A stretch of 14,378 nucleotides of DNA from Acidobacteriota bacterium (GTDB lineage Bacteria > Acidobacteriota > Terriglobia > Terriglobales > Acidobacteriaceae), in contig JAJZHR010000013.1 in NCBI GenBank assembly GCA_021810815.1, positions 1 through 14,378 of the forward strand, given 5' to 3'. The position numbers were made by a program, and so were the translations under genes. Positions 1 to 6,990 of this stretch are shown here, one piece after another; position 1 is the stretch's first letter; each line of letters starts with the position of its first letter. Under the pieces are notes generated by a model. The model searched no databases, was not told where the DNA came from, and was given only the letters and a program-made list of their open reading frames with translations.

Positions 1-145
1 CTTGCAGGATCAGGATGGAAAGGCTGGATCTCCCCAAAGCGCCGCACCTCAGGATCGAGGGTTGAGCGTTCGGCACCGCGATGTCTTCCATCCCTGCTCC
101 AAGCTCGTGGATCAGGCTGATTTTCATCCCGGTTGCAGCGGCCAT
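1..145 (-). CDS. Possible 5' part of an unrecognised gene, cut by the left edge
   Basis: A minus-strand frame stays open from an ATG at 145 to the left edge, about 48 codons, beginning MAAATGMKISLIHELGAG. Third positions are about 73 % G or C by hand count, against roughly 56 % and 48 % at first and second positions, which is the pattern of real genes here. No clear Shine-Dalgarno sequence precedes the ATG, and I recognise no family from so few residues. Overlapping plus-strand frames look less gene-like. It may be chance, or the start may be further upstream. Confidence 0.25.
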   Translation of the reverse strand, partial: MAAATGMKISLIHELGAGMEDIAVPNAQPSILRCGALGRSSLSILILQ

Positions 146-363
146 CTTTATCTCGGGGAGAAGTCTATTCGACGATTGCCTGAAGACGCAATCTGAGCGG
201 CATGCGGCACGGCCCTGTTGCCGAAACTTGTTTGGCAACTGCGCAGGGCGGCAGGGTCGCCATGTCAGAGACGCGCCATATCATGTACTGTTGAACGCTT
301 ACTGGCGCAAGGGAACGTGCGGCTTCGGAGAAAAAGTTGGCTACAAGTGACGGGAGGTTTTCG
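146..363. other. Non-coding leader between left-edge frame and hydrolase gene
   Basis: I see no supported gene, RNA or operator here. It must hold the promoter of the hydrolase gene at 364, but no convincing -35/-10 pair stands out. The only clear signal is the Shine-Dalgarno GGGAGG just before the ATG. No CRP/FNR-type dyad like those further right is present. Confidence 0.4.
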
Positions 364-1434
364 ATGAGGGTTGGCGCAGTGGTGCTCACGACAGCCGCAT
401 TCCTGTCCAGCATGTGGTGCATGGGACAGCAAGCGCAATCTACAGGCCCTTCACAAGCAGACAGCAGCACTGTGTCCAGCGACGGCACGGCATACGTCAC
501 GCGCGTGGTGCCGGTGCCGACAACGATCAGCCCTCAGGCGCAGAAGATGCTGGCGCGGCCAATGTCGGACGTTGCAGTTCCAGAGAGCCTGCAGCATCGG
601 CGAGAACACACGGATGAATGGCAGGCGCGTGCCGGCGAGGCTTTTCGCGCTATGTATCCGGTGAACGTGTCCGCGAGAACCATCGCGGGAGTGCCGACCA
701 GGGTCATCGATCCTCTGTCGATTCCCATAGCAAAGCGGAGCCGAGTATTAATCAATCTGCACGGAGGCGGCTTCAATTCGGATTCAGGATCGCTGACTGA
801 ATCTATTCCTGTGGCCTTCATGTCGCAGACCAAGGTTGTTGCGGTTCTGTACCGCCTGGCCCCGGAGCATCCCTTTCCGGCGGCTGTCGATGATGCGGTC
901 GCGGTCTATCGGGAATTGCTGAAGTCCTACAAGCCGCAGGACATTGGGGTTTTCGGGACCTCAGCTGGCGCCATCCTGACGGGCGAAGTGGCCGTGAAGT
1001 TGCGACAACTTGCTCTGCCTCTGCCAGGGGCACTCGGTATTTTTTCCGGAATGGGCGATTTCAGCCAGAACGGAGATTCCCAAGCGCTGTATTCGCTGGA
1101 GGGACTCTCCGGGCATCTCGATCCGCCTACGCCAAAGCCGCAGAGCAAGAATGAATATGCTGGCAAGGTTGATCTGAAGGATCCAGTGCTATCGCCGCTG
1201 TATGCCGATCTCCATGGCTTCCCGCCAACGCTCTTCCTTACCAGCGGCCGCGACATGCTTCTAAGCGGGACGACGATACTGCACCGCGCTTTTCTGCGAG
1301 CCGGAGTGGACGCTCAGATCGTTGTCTTCGAAGGCCTGCCACATGCTTTCTGGAACAATGAGACGCTGCCTGAGACCAAAGAAGCCAATCAGATAATGAC
1401 TGGCTTCTTCGATAAACATCTAGGCAAGCGGTGA
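364..1434 (+). CDS. Secreted alpha/beta hydrolase, HSL / family IV esterase type
   Basis: A 356-residue carboxylic-ester hydrolase of the alpha/beta-hydrolase fold-3 (hormone-sensitive-lipase-like) family. The oxyanion motif HGGG is at residues 133-136, the nucleophile elbow GTSAG at 198-202 puts the serine at 200, and the rest of the triad fits Asp297 (SGRDM) and His327 (LPHAFW). RLAPEHPFPAA at 164-174 is also typical of the family. The N-terminus (MRVGAVVLTTAAFLSSMWCMG) reads as a Sec signal peptide with cleavage near residue 21, so the enzyme probably acts outside the cytoplasm; Cys19 does not sit in a good lipobox. I chose the ATG at 364 because GGGAGG lies 6 bases upstream; an in-frame TTG at 337 has no such site and would add residues before the signal peptide. 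It stands alone and converges on hsp20. The substrate is unknown, probably short-chain esters. Confidence 0.9.
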   Translation: MRVGAVVLTTAAFLSSMWCMGQQAQSTGPSQADSSTVSSDGTAYVTRVVPVPTTISPQAQKMLARPMSDVAVPESLQHRREHTDEWQARAGEAFRAMYPVNVSARTIAGVPTRVIDPLSIPIAKRSRVLINLHGGGFNSDSGSLTESIPVAFMSQTKVVAVLYRLAPEHPFPAAVDDAVAVYRELLKSYKPQDIGVFGTSAGAILTGEVAVKLRQLALPLPGALGIFSGMGDFSQNGDSQALYSLEGLSGHLDPPTPKPQSKNEYAGKVDLKDPVLSPLYADLHGFPPTLFLTSGRDMLLSGTTILHRAFLRAGVDAQIVVFEGLPHAFWNNETLPETKEANQIMTGFFDKHLGKR

Positions 1435-1484
1435 TTCGCCCGTGTTTGCGACAGATGTCGCCGTTATGATGATTCAGTTGCCTT

Positions 1485-1527
1485 CAATAAAACTGGCGCG
1501 GGCCCCAATGCTGCAGATTCGCGCCAG
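1485..1527 (-). terminator. Rho-independent terminator of hsp20
   Basis: On the minus strand an 8-bp perfect stem (CTGGCGCG at 1493-1500 pairing with CGCGCCAG at 1520-1527) with a 19-base loop is followed by TTTTATTG. It lies about 30 bp after the hsp20 stop, between the two convergent genes. The T tract is on the hsp20 side only, so it should mainly serve that gene. Confidence 0.7.
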
Positions 1528-1555
1528 CCTGGCGAGCGGCCCGTGTTGCAGGCCT

Positions 1556-2074
1556 TCAAGCTGCTTTGACTTCCACCAACTTCGGCGCGGAAGCTTTGGG
1601 CAGCTTGATTTCCAGAATGCCCTTGTCCAGAGTTGCTGTGACCTTATCCGGATCCACGTTGGACGGCAGAGAGATACGCCGACAGATCTCGCTGCTGGAA
1701 ATCTCGCTGTAATACCGCTTGCCTTTGTGTTCAGCCTCTTTCTTCTTCTCGGACTTGCCATAGATGGAGAGGCCATCACGCTCTGCCTGAATGGACAGTT
1801 CCTTCGCTTCAAAGCCAGGCACCTCGGCCCGGACGATCACATCACGGTCTTTCTCTTCGATCTCGACCGGGGCTACTTTGACCAGTTCGGACTCCGCTCG
1901 GAACCAGTCGTCGAAAGCTGAGCCATTTGCACCTTCCCTGTTTTCGAAGAGGCTGAAGGCCCGCTTCTCAATCCTCTCCATCAGACGATTCATGTCATCG
2001 AAAATCGAGGATGGGCGGACGATGTTGATGCTGGGCGTTCCTGTGGTTGGTTGTTTTGCGATTGCGGTGGACAT
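1556..2074 (-). CDS. Small heat shock protein, Hsp20 / alpha-crystallin family
   Basis: A 172-residue ATP-independent holdase chaperone that binds unfolding proteins in the cytoplasm, normally as large oligomers. The alpha-crystallin domain runs from about residue 64 to 162: VIVRAEVPGFEAKELSI at 79-95, then RRISLPSNVDPDKVTATL and the signature DKGILEIKLPK at 150-160. The variable N-terminal arm is about 60 residues and the C-terminal tail (ASAPKLVEVKAA) is short; it lacks a clear I-X-I/V motif. The start at 2074 has AGGAGA 6 bases upstream; the longer reading from 2113 would run through this Shine-Dalgarno sequence, so I rejected it. CRP/FNR-like dyads lie 60-115 bp upstream and a terminator follows. 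Neighbouring dormancy-type genes suggest a role like mycobacterial HspX, which is an inference. Confidence 0.93.
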   Translation of the reverse strand: MSTAIAKQPTTGTPSINIVRPSSIFDDMNRLMERIEKRAFSLFENREGANGSAFDDWFRAESELVKVAPVEIEEKDRDVIVRAEVPGFEAKELSIQAERDGLSIYGKSEKKKEAEHKGKRYYSEISSSEICRRISLPSNVDPDKVTATLDKGILEIKLPKASAPKLVEVKAA

Positions 2075-2130
2075 AATATTTCTCCTCTTGTGAATAGGAC
2101 CCGACTTAGCCAAGACGACGCGCGAGAGAA

Positions 2131-2194
2131 TTGAGAATCCTCACTCCTGCAAGCTAATTGCTCGGAGCGATGGCGCGCTGTGATGTTGGACACA
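2131..2194 (-). promoter_or_regulatory. Candidate CRP/FNR-type operators upstream of hsp20
   Basis: Two dyads with the TGA-N6-TCA layout lie upstream of hsp20. The stronger, 2179-2194 (TGTGA-N6-ACACA), matches 9 of 10 bases of the CRP half-sites and is centred at 2186.5. The weaker, 2131-2144 (TTGA-N6-TCAC), is centred at 2137.5. A -10-like TAGCTT on the minus strand at 2156-2151 would place a start near 2144, 42.5 bp from the stronger site; for the weaker site the -10 at the right distance (TAAGTC) is poor. Which one works cannot be decided by eye. Confidence 0.4.
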
Positions 2195-2311
2195 GAGGAT
2201 TGTGATGAACAGCAGGGCGTGTCACTCGCTGAACTCCATGTGGCTTCGAGTCTGCATGCAGCATCGCAAAATGCAGCCATCTTCCAAGGCCTGAGCGGCC
2301 ACCCATCCGTG

Positions 2312-4834
2312 TCAGTGCTGCCACAGAATCCACCCTGCCTCCAGCGGAATGGAAGCAGCCGCCTTGCATGGAATCACACGTGGCGTGTAGTCGCTGGAGG
2401 GACGATTTGCGGGAACCCTCGCTGAATAGACGTGCCAGCCCTTCATTGCAGTTGCCGACCGATCTCGCGCCATCGGCTGACGGGAGGATCCGCAACCGTC
2501 CGGGCCCTCCGCGTACAATTCGACCATCACCGCGTCCGGGGCAAGCTCCTCAAGATAAACACTTGCCGCAAAATGGAATTGCTCTTTCTCCGTTTGGATT
2601 TTGACTTCTCCAAATCGCAGTGCCGGCCAATGCTGCTCCAACTGGCTGGCCCAGACGCACAACTCCCGCGCGTGCTTCCCGTTTTCCGCTGTGCGCTCGC
2701 GATACGCCTTCGCAGCCGGCAGATAGTGGTCCTCCGTGTATTGGCGGACCGCTCGATTGGCTGAGAAGGCAGGGGTCAATCGCGCCATGCTCTCCCGCAT
2801 GCGGGCAACCCACGCAACCGGAATCCCGCGTTGGTCGCGGGCATAGAATTCGGGCAAAATCTGCTGTTCCAGCAAGGTGTACAGCTCATTCGCCTCGACT
2901 GCGTCCCATGCGGGATTATCCCCGTGCTCCTTCCCATCCCCGATGGCCCATCCCACATCCGGCGAATAAGCCTCGGCCCACCAGCCATCGAGCTCCGACA
3001 AGTTCAGGCCTCCATTGACCAGCACCTTCATGCCGCTGGTGCCGCATGCCTCCCAGGGGCGCTGCGGCGTATTGATCCACAGGTCAACACCCTGCACCAG
3101 GCTCTCAGCGATCCCCATGTCGTAATCCTCAAGAAAGATCACATGCGGGCGCGCCTCCGGGCGGCGTATAAACCGCGCCCATTGCTCAAGCATCGCCTCT
3201 CCGAACGGGTCGTTAGGATGGGCCTTGCCAGCAAGCACGAGTTGCACAGGGTATCGGCTGTTCGTCAAGATGCGGAGAAGTCGTTCCGAGTCATGCAGAA
3301 GGAGATTGGGGCGTTTGTAGGCAGCGAAGCGCCTGGCGAACCCTATCGTCATCGTCTCTGGATTGAAGATATCTTTGGCGATCGCAGCATCCTCTTCGGC
3401 GGCTCCCCGCGCTGCGAGTTGGCGCAATAACAGCTCCCGCGTGTCTGCAACGAGAGACTTGCGCGCCGCCGCTCGCATCTGCCAGAGGTCGACGTCGCTC
3501 ACCTGGCGCACGGCCTGCTCCGTACCAGTCAGCGATTCGCGCCATCGATCTTTTCCGCATGCCGACGTCCACAGTTGATCGGATTCAACCGAGTCCCAAC
3601 TCGGCATATGCACTCCGTTGGTCACATGCCTCACCGGCACCTGATGCTGCGGCCAACGAGGAAAGAGCCGCTGGAACAAAGCACGGCTTACTTCGCCATG
3701 AAGGCGGCTGACGCCATTGATTCTTCCGCTTCCCCTCACAGCGAGATAGGCCATGTTGAATGGCTCATGAACATCGTTGGAGTTCTGCCTTCCAAGCGCG
3801 AGCAAATTCTCATAGGAGATACCGAGGCCGCGCTCGGCATATTTCCTCAGGTGGGTCGCCATCAATTCCGGAGAGAAGACATCGAACCCCGCAGCCAGGG
3901 CGGTATGGGTTGTGAACAGGTTGCCGGCGCGCGTGGCTGCCAGAGCCACGTCGAAGGAACTCTTCTCGTCCTCCATCCAGCAGCGGGCACGCTCCAAGAC
4001 GGCGAACGCGGCATGCCCTTCATTCAAATGACAAATCTCTGGATCGATGTTCAGGGCGCGCAGCAAACGCCATCCTGCTATTCCCAGCACAAGCTCCTGC
4101 TTCAGCCGCAGATCCGAACCTCCGCCGTAGAGCTGGCTTGTGACTCCGCGATAGACCGGAAGATTTGCTGGATCATTGGTGTCCAACAGATATAGCCTGT
4201 TCCGACCGACCTGGACCTGCCACGCGCGGATCCAGAGCGGTGCGCCGGGCAGCGGAAAGCGAAGGCGCAACCACTCGCCGTTCGCCTGGCGTACCGGTGA
4301 GATAGGAAGCTGTCCCGGATCGTTGTATGGGTACAGTTCGAGCTGCTTGCCCTCAGCGTCCATCGTCTGGCGAAAATAGCCTTGCTGATACAGCAGGCCC
4401 ACAGCAACAACAGGAACGCCCAGGTCGCTCGCTGCTTTCAATTGATCGCCCGCGACGTTTCCCAACCCGCCGGAATAGATCGGGAGAGACTCGCTCAACA
4501 TGTATTCCATGCTGAAGTAAGCGACCGCCTTCAGGGCTGAGTTGGGATACTTCTTTTGGAACCAGGCCGGATTTCCAAGCTCCTTCTGTTGCTGAAGAAG
4601 ATTCTTCAAAAGCGCCTTGATTGCCGGGTCTCTGGTCGCATTCTGCAACTTATCCGGGGACACACTCTGAAGAACGACCCACGGATTGTGGGTCAGCTCC
4701 CATAATTCCGGCTCCAGTTGTTCCCACAGATCATCCGTAGCGTGATTCCAGGACCAGCGCAAATCCAGCGCCAACCGAACCAGCGCATCGGCGGACATCT
4801 CTGAAGCATATTTCGCGTACCCGGCATTGCTCAT
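2312..4834 (-). CDS. glgP: Alpha-glucan (glycogen/maltodextrin) phosphorylase, GT35
   Basis: An 840-residue pyridoxal-phosphate enzyme that releases glucose 1-phosphate from alpha-1,4-glucans with inorganic phosphate. It is the form with an N-terminal DUF3417 segment (about residues 12-120, including LALDLRWSWNHATDDLW). Further on are HLNEGHAAF at 269-277, the conserved HVTNGVHMPSW at 403-413, FARRFAAYKR at 499-508, and the cofactor region EACGTSGMKVLVNGG, in which Lys603 should carry the PLP. The C-terminus has the usual all-beta tail (YTPRVIP at 816-822, PLEAGWILWQ at the end). The ATG at 4834 has AAGGAG 6 bases upstream and overlaps the stop of the dehydrogenase gene by four bases, so translation is probably coupled. 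In its context it would mobilise glycogen as fuel during stress or oxygen lack, an inference from neighbours. No clear terminator follows. Confidence 0.95.
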   Translation of the reverse strand: MSNAGYAKYASEMSADALVRLALDLRWSWNHATDDLWEQLEPELWELTHNPWVVLQSVSPDKLQNATRDPAIKALLKNLLQQQKELGNPAWFQKKYPNSALKAVAYFSMEYMLSESLPIYSGGLGNVAGDQLKAASDLGVPVVAVGLLYQQGYFRQTMDAEGKQLELYPYNDPGQLPISPVRQANGEWLRLRFPLPGAPLWIRAWQVQVGRNRLYLLDTNDPANLPVYRGVTSQLYGGGSDLRLKQELVLGIAGWRLLRALNIDPEICHLNEGHAAFAVLERARCWMEDEKSSFDVALAATRAGNLFTTHTALAAGFDVFSPELMATHLRKYAERGLGISYENLLALGRQNSNDVHEPFNMAYLAVRGSGRINGVSRLHGEVSRALFQRLFPRWPQHQVPVRHVTNGVHMPSWDSVESDQLWTSACGKDRWRESLTGTEQAVRQVSDVDLWQMRAAARKSLVADTRELLLRQLAARGAAEEDAAIAKDIFNPETMTIGFARRFAAYKRPNLLLHDSERLLRILTNSRYPVQLVLAGKAHPNDPFGEAMLEQWARFIRRPEARPHVIFLEDYDMGIAESLVQGVDLWINTPQRPWEACGTSGMKVLVNGGLNLSELDGWWAEAYSPDVGWAIGDGKEHGDNPAWDAVEANELYTLLEQQILPEFYARDQRGIPVAWVARMRESMARLTPAFSANRAVRQYTEDHYLPAAKAYRERTAENGKHARELCVWASQLEQHWPALRFGEVKIQTEKEQFHFAASVYLEELAPDAVMVELYAEGPDGCGSSRQPMARDRSATAMKGWHVYSARVPANRPSSDYTPRVIPCKAAASIPLEAGWILWQH

Positions 4835-5898
4835 GCTTGCTCCTTGCCAGGCTTTGCGCCTGCAGGGTTTCCATTCCTCACATCGCTATCAGCGCAAAGC
4901 ATCGCCGATGGAAGCACGACTGCGGAGCCACTGGTTCGATCATCGAGGATCGCCAGCATCGCCTGGTTGATCTGCTCCAACCGAAACGTCTCAACCGATG
5001 GACTCAAATGGATTTCCTCGGCGACTTTCAGGAAGTCGCGACCGTCCTTCCGCGTCATATTCGCCACACTCCTCAGCTGACGCTCGCCCCAGAGCAGCTT
5101 GTCGTAATCGAACTGGGGCATGCGATCCAGATGGATGGCGTTGATGGCGACAATTCCGCCTTTGGCCACAGATCCGAGCGCCGCCAACACCACATCTCCA
5201 GATGGAGCAAAGGTGATGGCTGCATCGAGATCGACAGGCGGACGATCAGTAGCCTCACCCACCCACTCGGCTCCAAACTCGCGCGCTCGCTTCTGGTGCG
5301 TTGCATCTCTTGTGCTCACGTACACCCGGCAATCCCACTCCTGCAGCACCTTGATCATCAACTGAGCGGAGGAGCCGAAGCCAAAGAGCCCAACACTCTG
5401 CCCGCGACGCACCTCCGCGACCCGCAAGCTGCGAAAGCCAATGATCCCGGCGCAAAGCAAAGGAGCGACTGCGACATCTGAAAGTCCATGGGGAAGCGGC
5501 AGCAGGAAGTCCACTCGCGCCGTTGCGTACTCCGCAAAGCCGCCATTGCGGCTGTATCCCGTATAGGTCGGATCGTCGCACAGGTTTTCGCGATCAGCCC
5601 GACAATAGCTGCATGTGCCATCCACACCGCCCATCCAGGAAACTCCAACGCGCATGCCCGAGGGAAACGCAGAAGAAGGTGATTGAACCACCTCTGCGAC
5701 AATCTGATGCCCAGGAATCAGATCCTTCGATTTCTGCGGAAGCTCTCCTGCGGTGATGTGGAGATCTGTGCGGCAGACGCCGCATGCAAGCACCTTCAAG
5801 AGCGCTTCGCCAACACCAGGAACCGGCATGGGAACCTCCTCGATAGAGAGCGGGTTCTCACGGAACGGAGCGGGCTTCCTCAGGATAGCGGCGCGCAT
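4831..5898 (-). CDS. Zinc-dependent alcohol dehydrogenase, AdhA-like
   Basis: A 355-residue medium-chain dehydrogenase, probably NAD(P)-dependent and acting on primary alcohols or aldehydes. Catalytic-zinc ligands are Cys39 in CGVCRTD and His64 in PGHQ, with a late Cys149 in PLLCAG. The cofactor-binding stretch is GLFGFGSSAQL at 170-180. The sequence style (CGVCRTDLH, GYSRNGGFAEYA, PLLCAGIIGFRSLR) fits the AdhA family known from TIGR02822. The structural zinc lobe is unusual: Cys96, Cys99 and Cys107 are present, but the first expected Cys is Asp93. The ATG at 5898 has GAGGA 9 bases upstream. It is the first gene of a two-gene unit with glgP (ATGA overlap). Fermentative alcohol formation to re-oxidise NADH while glycogen is broken down would make biochemical sense, but this is inferred. 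The last 25 residues are a low-complexity tail beyond the usual fold. Confidence 0.9.
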   Translation of the reverse strand: MRAAILRKPAPFRENPLSIEEVPMPVPGVGEALLKVLACGVCRTDLHITAGELPQKSKDLIPGHQIVAEVVQSPSSAFPSGMRVGVSWMGGVDGTCSYCRADRENLCDDPTYTGYSRNGGFAEYATARVDFLLPLPHGLSDVAVAPLLCAGIIGFRSLRVAEVRRGQSVGLFGFGSSAQLMIKVLQEWDCRVYVSTRDATHQKRAREFGAEWVGEATDRPPVDLDAAITFAPSGDVVLAALGSVAKGGIVAINAIHLDRMPQFDYDKLLWGERQLRSVANMTRKDGRDFLKVAEEIHLSPSVETFRLEQINQAMLAILDDRTSGSAVVLPSAMLCADSDVRNGNPAGAKPGKEQA

Positions 5899-6141
5899 CT
5901 GCTATCGTCCTCATCAGGGATCAGGCAAACACCCATGACTGCTGCCCAATGCCGATCATCCTAACCGATGCGCCCCGGAAAATGTGGATCAGCAGCATCA
6001 CATGGACACACCACTAGCTGAGTACCCGCAGAATCCGGATCTGGGCAGACTAAGGGGGTACGACGCCAAACTGCGTCGCGCGTTTGCGCGAGCGAAATGA
6101 CACCTTGTCTATCCAGCGCAATAAATCCCCATTAATTAATC
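5899..6141. other. Intergenic region with adh promoter and tandem hairpins
   Basis: This must hold the promoter of the dehydrogenase-glgP unit on the minus strand. On that strand a perfect TGTGA (6002-5998) has a poor right half six bases on (TGATC), so it is only a half operator; a -10-like TAGGAT lies at 5963-5958. At 6061-6090 are two overlapping hairpins, CGACGC/GCGTCG with a 6-base loop and CGCGC/GCGCG with a 4-base loop. They could end transcription from the CBS gene but no T tract follows in either direction. Confidence 0.35.
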
Positions 6142-6600
6142 CTATGCGCTAGCTGCCATTTGGATTTGAGGCTGGGGACGGCGCTGCGAGATTGCAGCAA
6201 TGGTATGAGAGGTATGCTCAGCCGTGTCGCGCAGCGCGATATCCGCCTGGGCTACAATCCCGATGCAAATGCCCTGGCTGTCAACGACAGGCATCCGCCT
6301 CACCTGGTTCCGCTCCATGCTGGCTTCGCATGCTTCCATTGAGTCGCCAGGGCCGCAGGTTGCGGGTCGCTCTGTCATCACGTCAGCGACCTTGACCGCA
6401 TCAATGGACTTTCCAGCAGCAACCGCTCTGACGCAAATATCACGGTCCGTGATGATACCGAGCAACTTCCGCTCGTTGCAATCATTGACTACGGGAATAG
6501 CCCCAACGCTGCGGTCTTTCATAATCTGCGCAGCCTTTTGCACCGAGTCTGCCGGGGTGCAACAAAATACCGTCTTGCTCATAACATCCTGAACTTTCAT
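6142..6600 (-). CDS. Two-CBS-domain protein resembling hypoxic response protein 1
   Basis: A 152-residue soluble protein made of a CBS pair: domain 1 about residues 1-62 (DVMSKTVFCCTPADSV, then GIITDRDICVRAVAAG) and domain 2 about 72-126 (DVMTERPATCGPGDSM, then VRRMPVV and GIVAQADIAL). Such pairs usually bind adenine nucleotides and act as sensors or partners of other proteins. Length and the run of motifs closely follow Mycobacterium HRP1 (Rv2626c), a DosR-regulon protein of unknown biochemical role. Seven cysteines (13, 14, 41, 56, 82, 91, 112) are many for this size. The ATG at 6600 is preceded by AAGGAGA. It is transcribed away from the phosphoribosyltransferase operon, with which it shares a 390-bp promoter region carrying CRP/FNR-like dyads. 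Confidence 0.9.
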   Translation of the reverse strand: MKVQDVMSKTVFCCTPADSVQKAAQIMKDRSVGAIPVVNDCNERKLLGIITDRDICVRAVAAGKSIDAVKVADVMTERPATCGPGDSMEACEASMERNQVRRMPVVDSQGICIGIVAQADIALRDTAEHTSHTIAAISQRRPQPQIQMAASA

Positions 6601-6671
6601 GAGAATTCTCCTTCTATCCGAACGCTTTCCTGCGATCGGATTCTCGACATCCCATGCAAGACGAGGCGCCG

Positions 6672-6721
6672 AGTTCCCACACTAGCACCGTATCCCAGGA
6701 AATGCTGTGATGCCTGTCACC
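6672..6721 (-). promoter_or_regulatory. Candidate class II CRP/FNR-type promoter for the CBS gene
   Basis: The dyad at 6706-6721 reads TGTGA-N6-TCACC, 9 of 10 bases of the CRP consensus half-sites, centred at 6713.5. On the minus strand an extended -10, TGC followed by TAGTGT (6684-6679), predicts a start near 6672, exactly 41.5 bp from the dyad centre. The -35 position (CAGCAT) is unlike the sigma-70 consensus, as expected for an activator-dependent promoter. The leader would be about 72 bases. Confidence 0.55.
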
Positions 6722-6852
6722 ACACCTTTCTGGCACAACACCAAAAACTCATGCAATCCGATGGAAACATCCCCTGCTCGGACGATTGTGTGCTCGTTCC
6801 GGAGCGCTCTCTCGCGAAGGGTACCGCCAGCATGATTGGCGAGCACCACCAG
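6722..6852. other. Central part of the divergent intergenic region
   Basis: Between the two operator clusters I find no supported gene. A 66-codon minus-strand frame (6682-6882) starts on a non-ATG codon, has no ribosome binding site, runs over the operators and resembles nothing I know, so I do not call it. Confidence 0.4.
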
Positions 6853-6924
6853 TCTGAAAAGCATCACAAACTTGCGTGACAAGCATCACCGCGCGCGGAT
6901 TCTGCCTTCCCTAATATTTAATTC
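6853..6924 (+). promoter_or_regulatory. Candidate class II CRP/FNR-type promoter with two tandem operators
   Basis: Two dyads lie 22 bp apart, two helical turns, on the same DNA face: 6853-6868 (TCTGA-N6-TCACA) and 6875-6890 (CGTGA-N6-TCACC). They share the 9-mer AAGCATCAC. The -10 element TAATAT at 6912-6917 predicts a start near 6924, which is exactly 41.5 bp from the proximal dyad centre (6882.5) and 63.5 bp from the distal one. The -35 position (CCGCGC) does not resemble TTGACA. The leader to the ATG at 6991 would be about 67 bases. Confidence 0.6.
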
Positions 6925-6990
6925 CGACGGGTTGTCGGGTCTGGCAATTGATCCATCCCCAAGGACCCGTCAGAACTGGGAGTAAAGGCC

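Noticed and set aside
1448..1461. Small palindrome GCGACAGATGTCGC after the hydrolase gene as a terminator
   Set aside because: Only five pairs with a 4-base loop and no T tract.
6061..6090. Overlapping hairpins as a definite terminator for the CBS gene
   Set aside because: Stems are perfect but short and no T tract follows on either strand; kept only as a note in the intergenic entry.
6682..6882. 66-residue minus-strand frame in the divergent promoter region
   Set aside because: Non-ATG start, no ribosome binding site, and it covers the operators and -10 of the CBS promoter.
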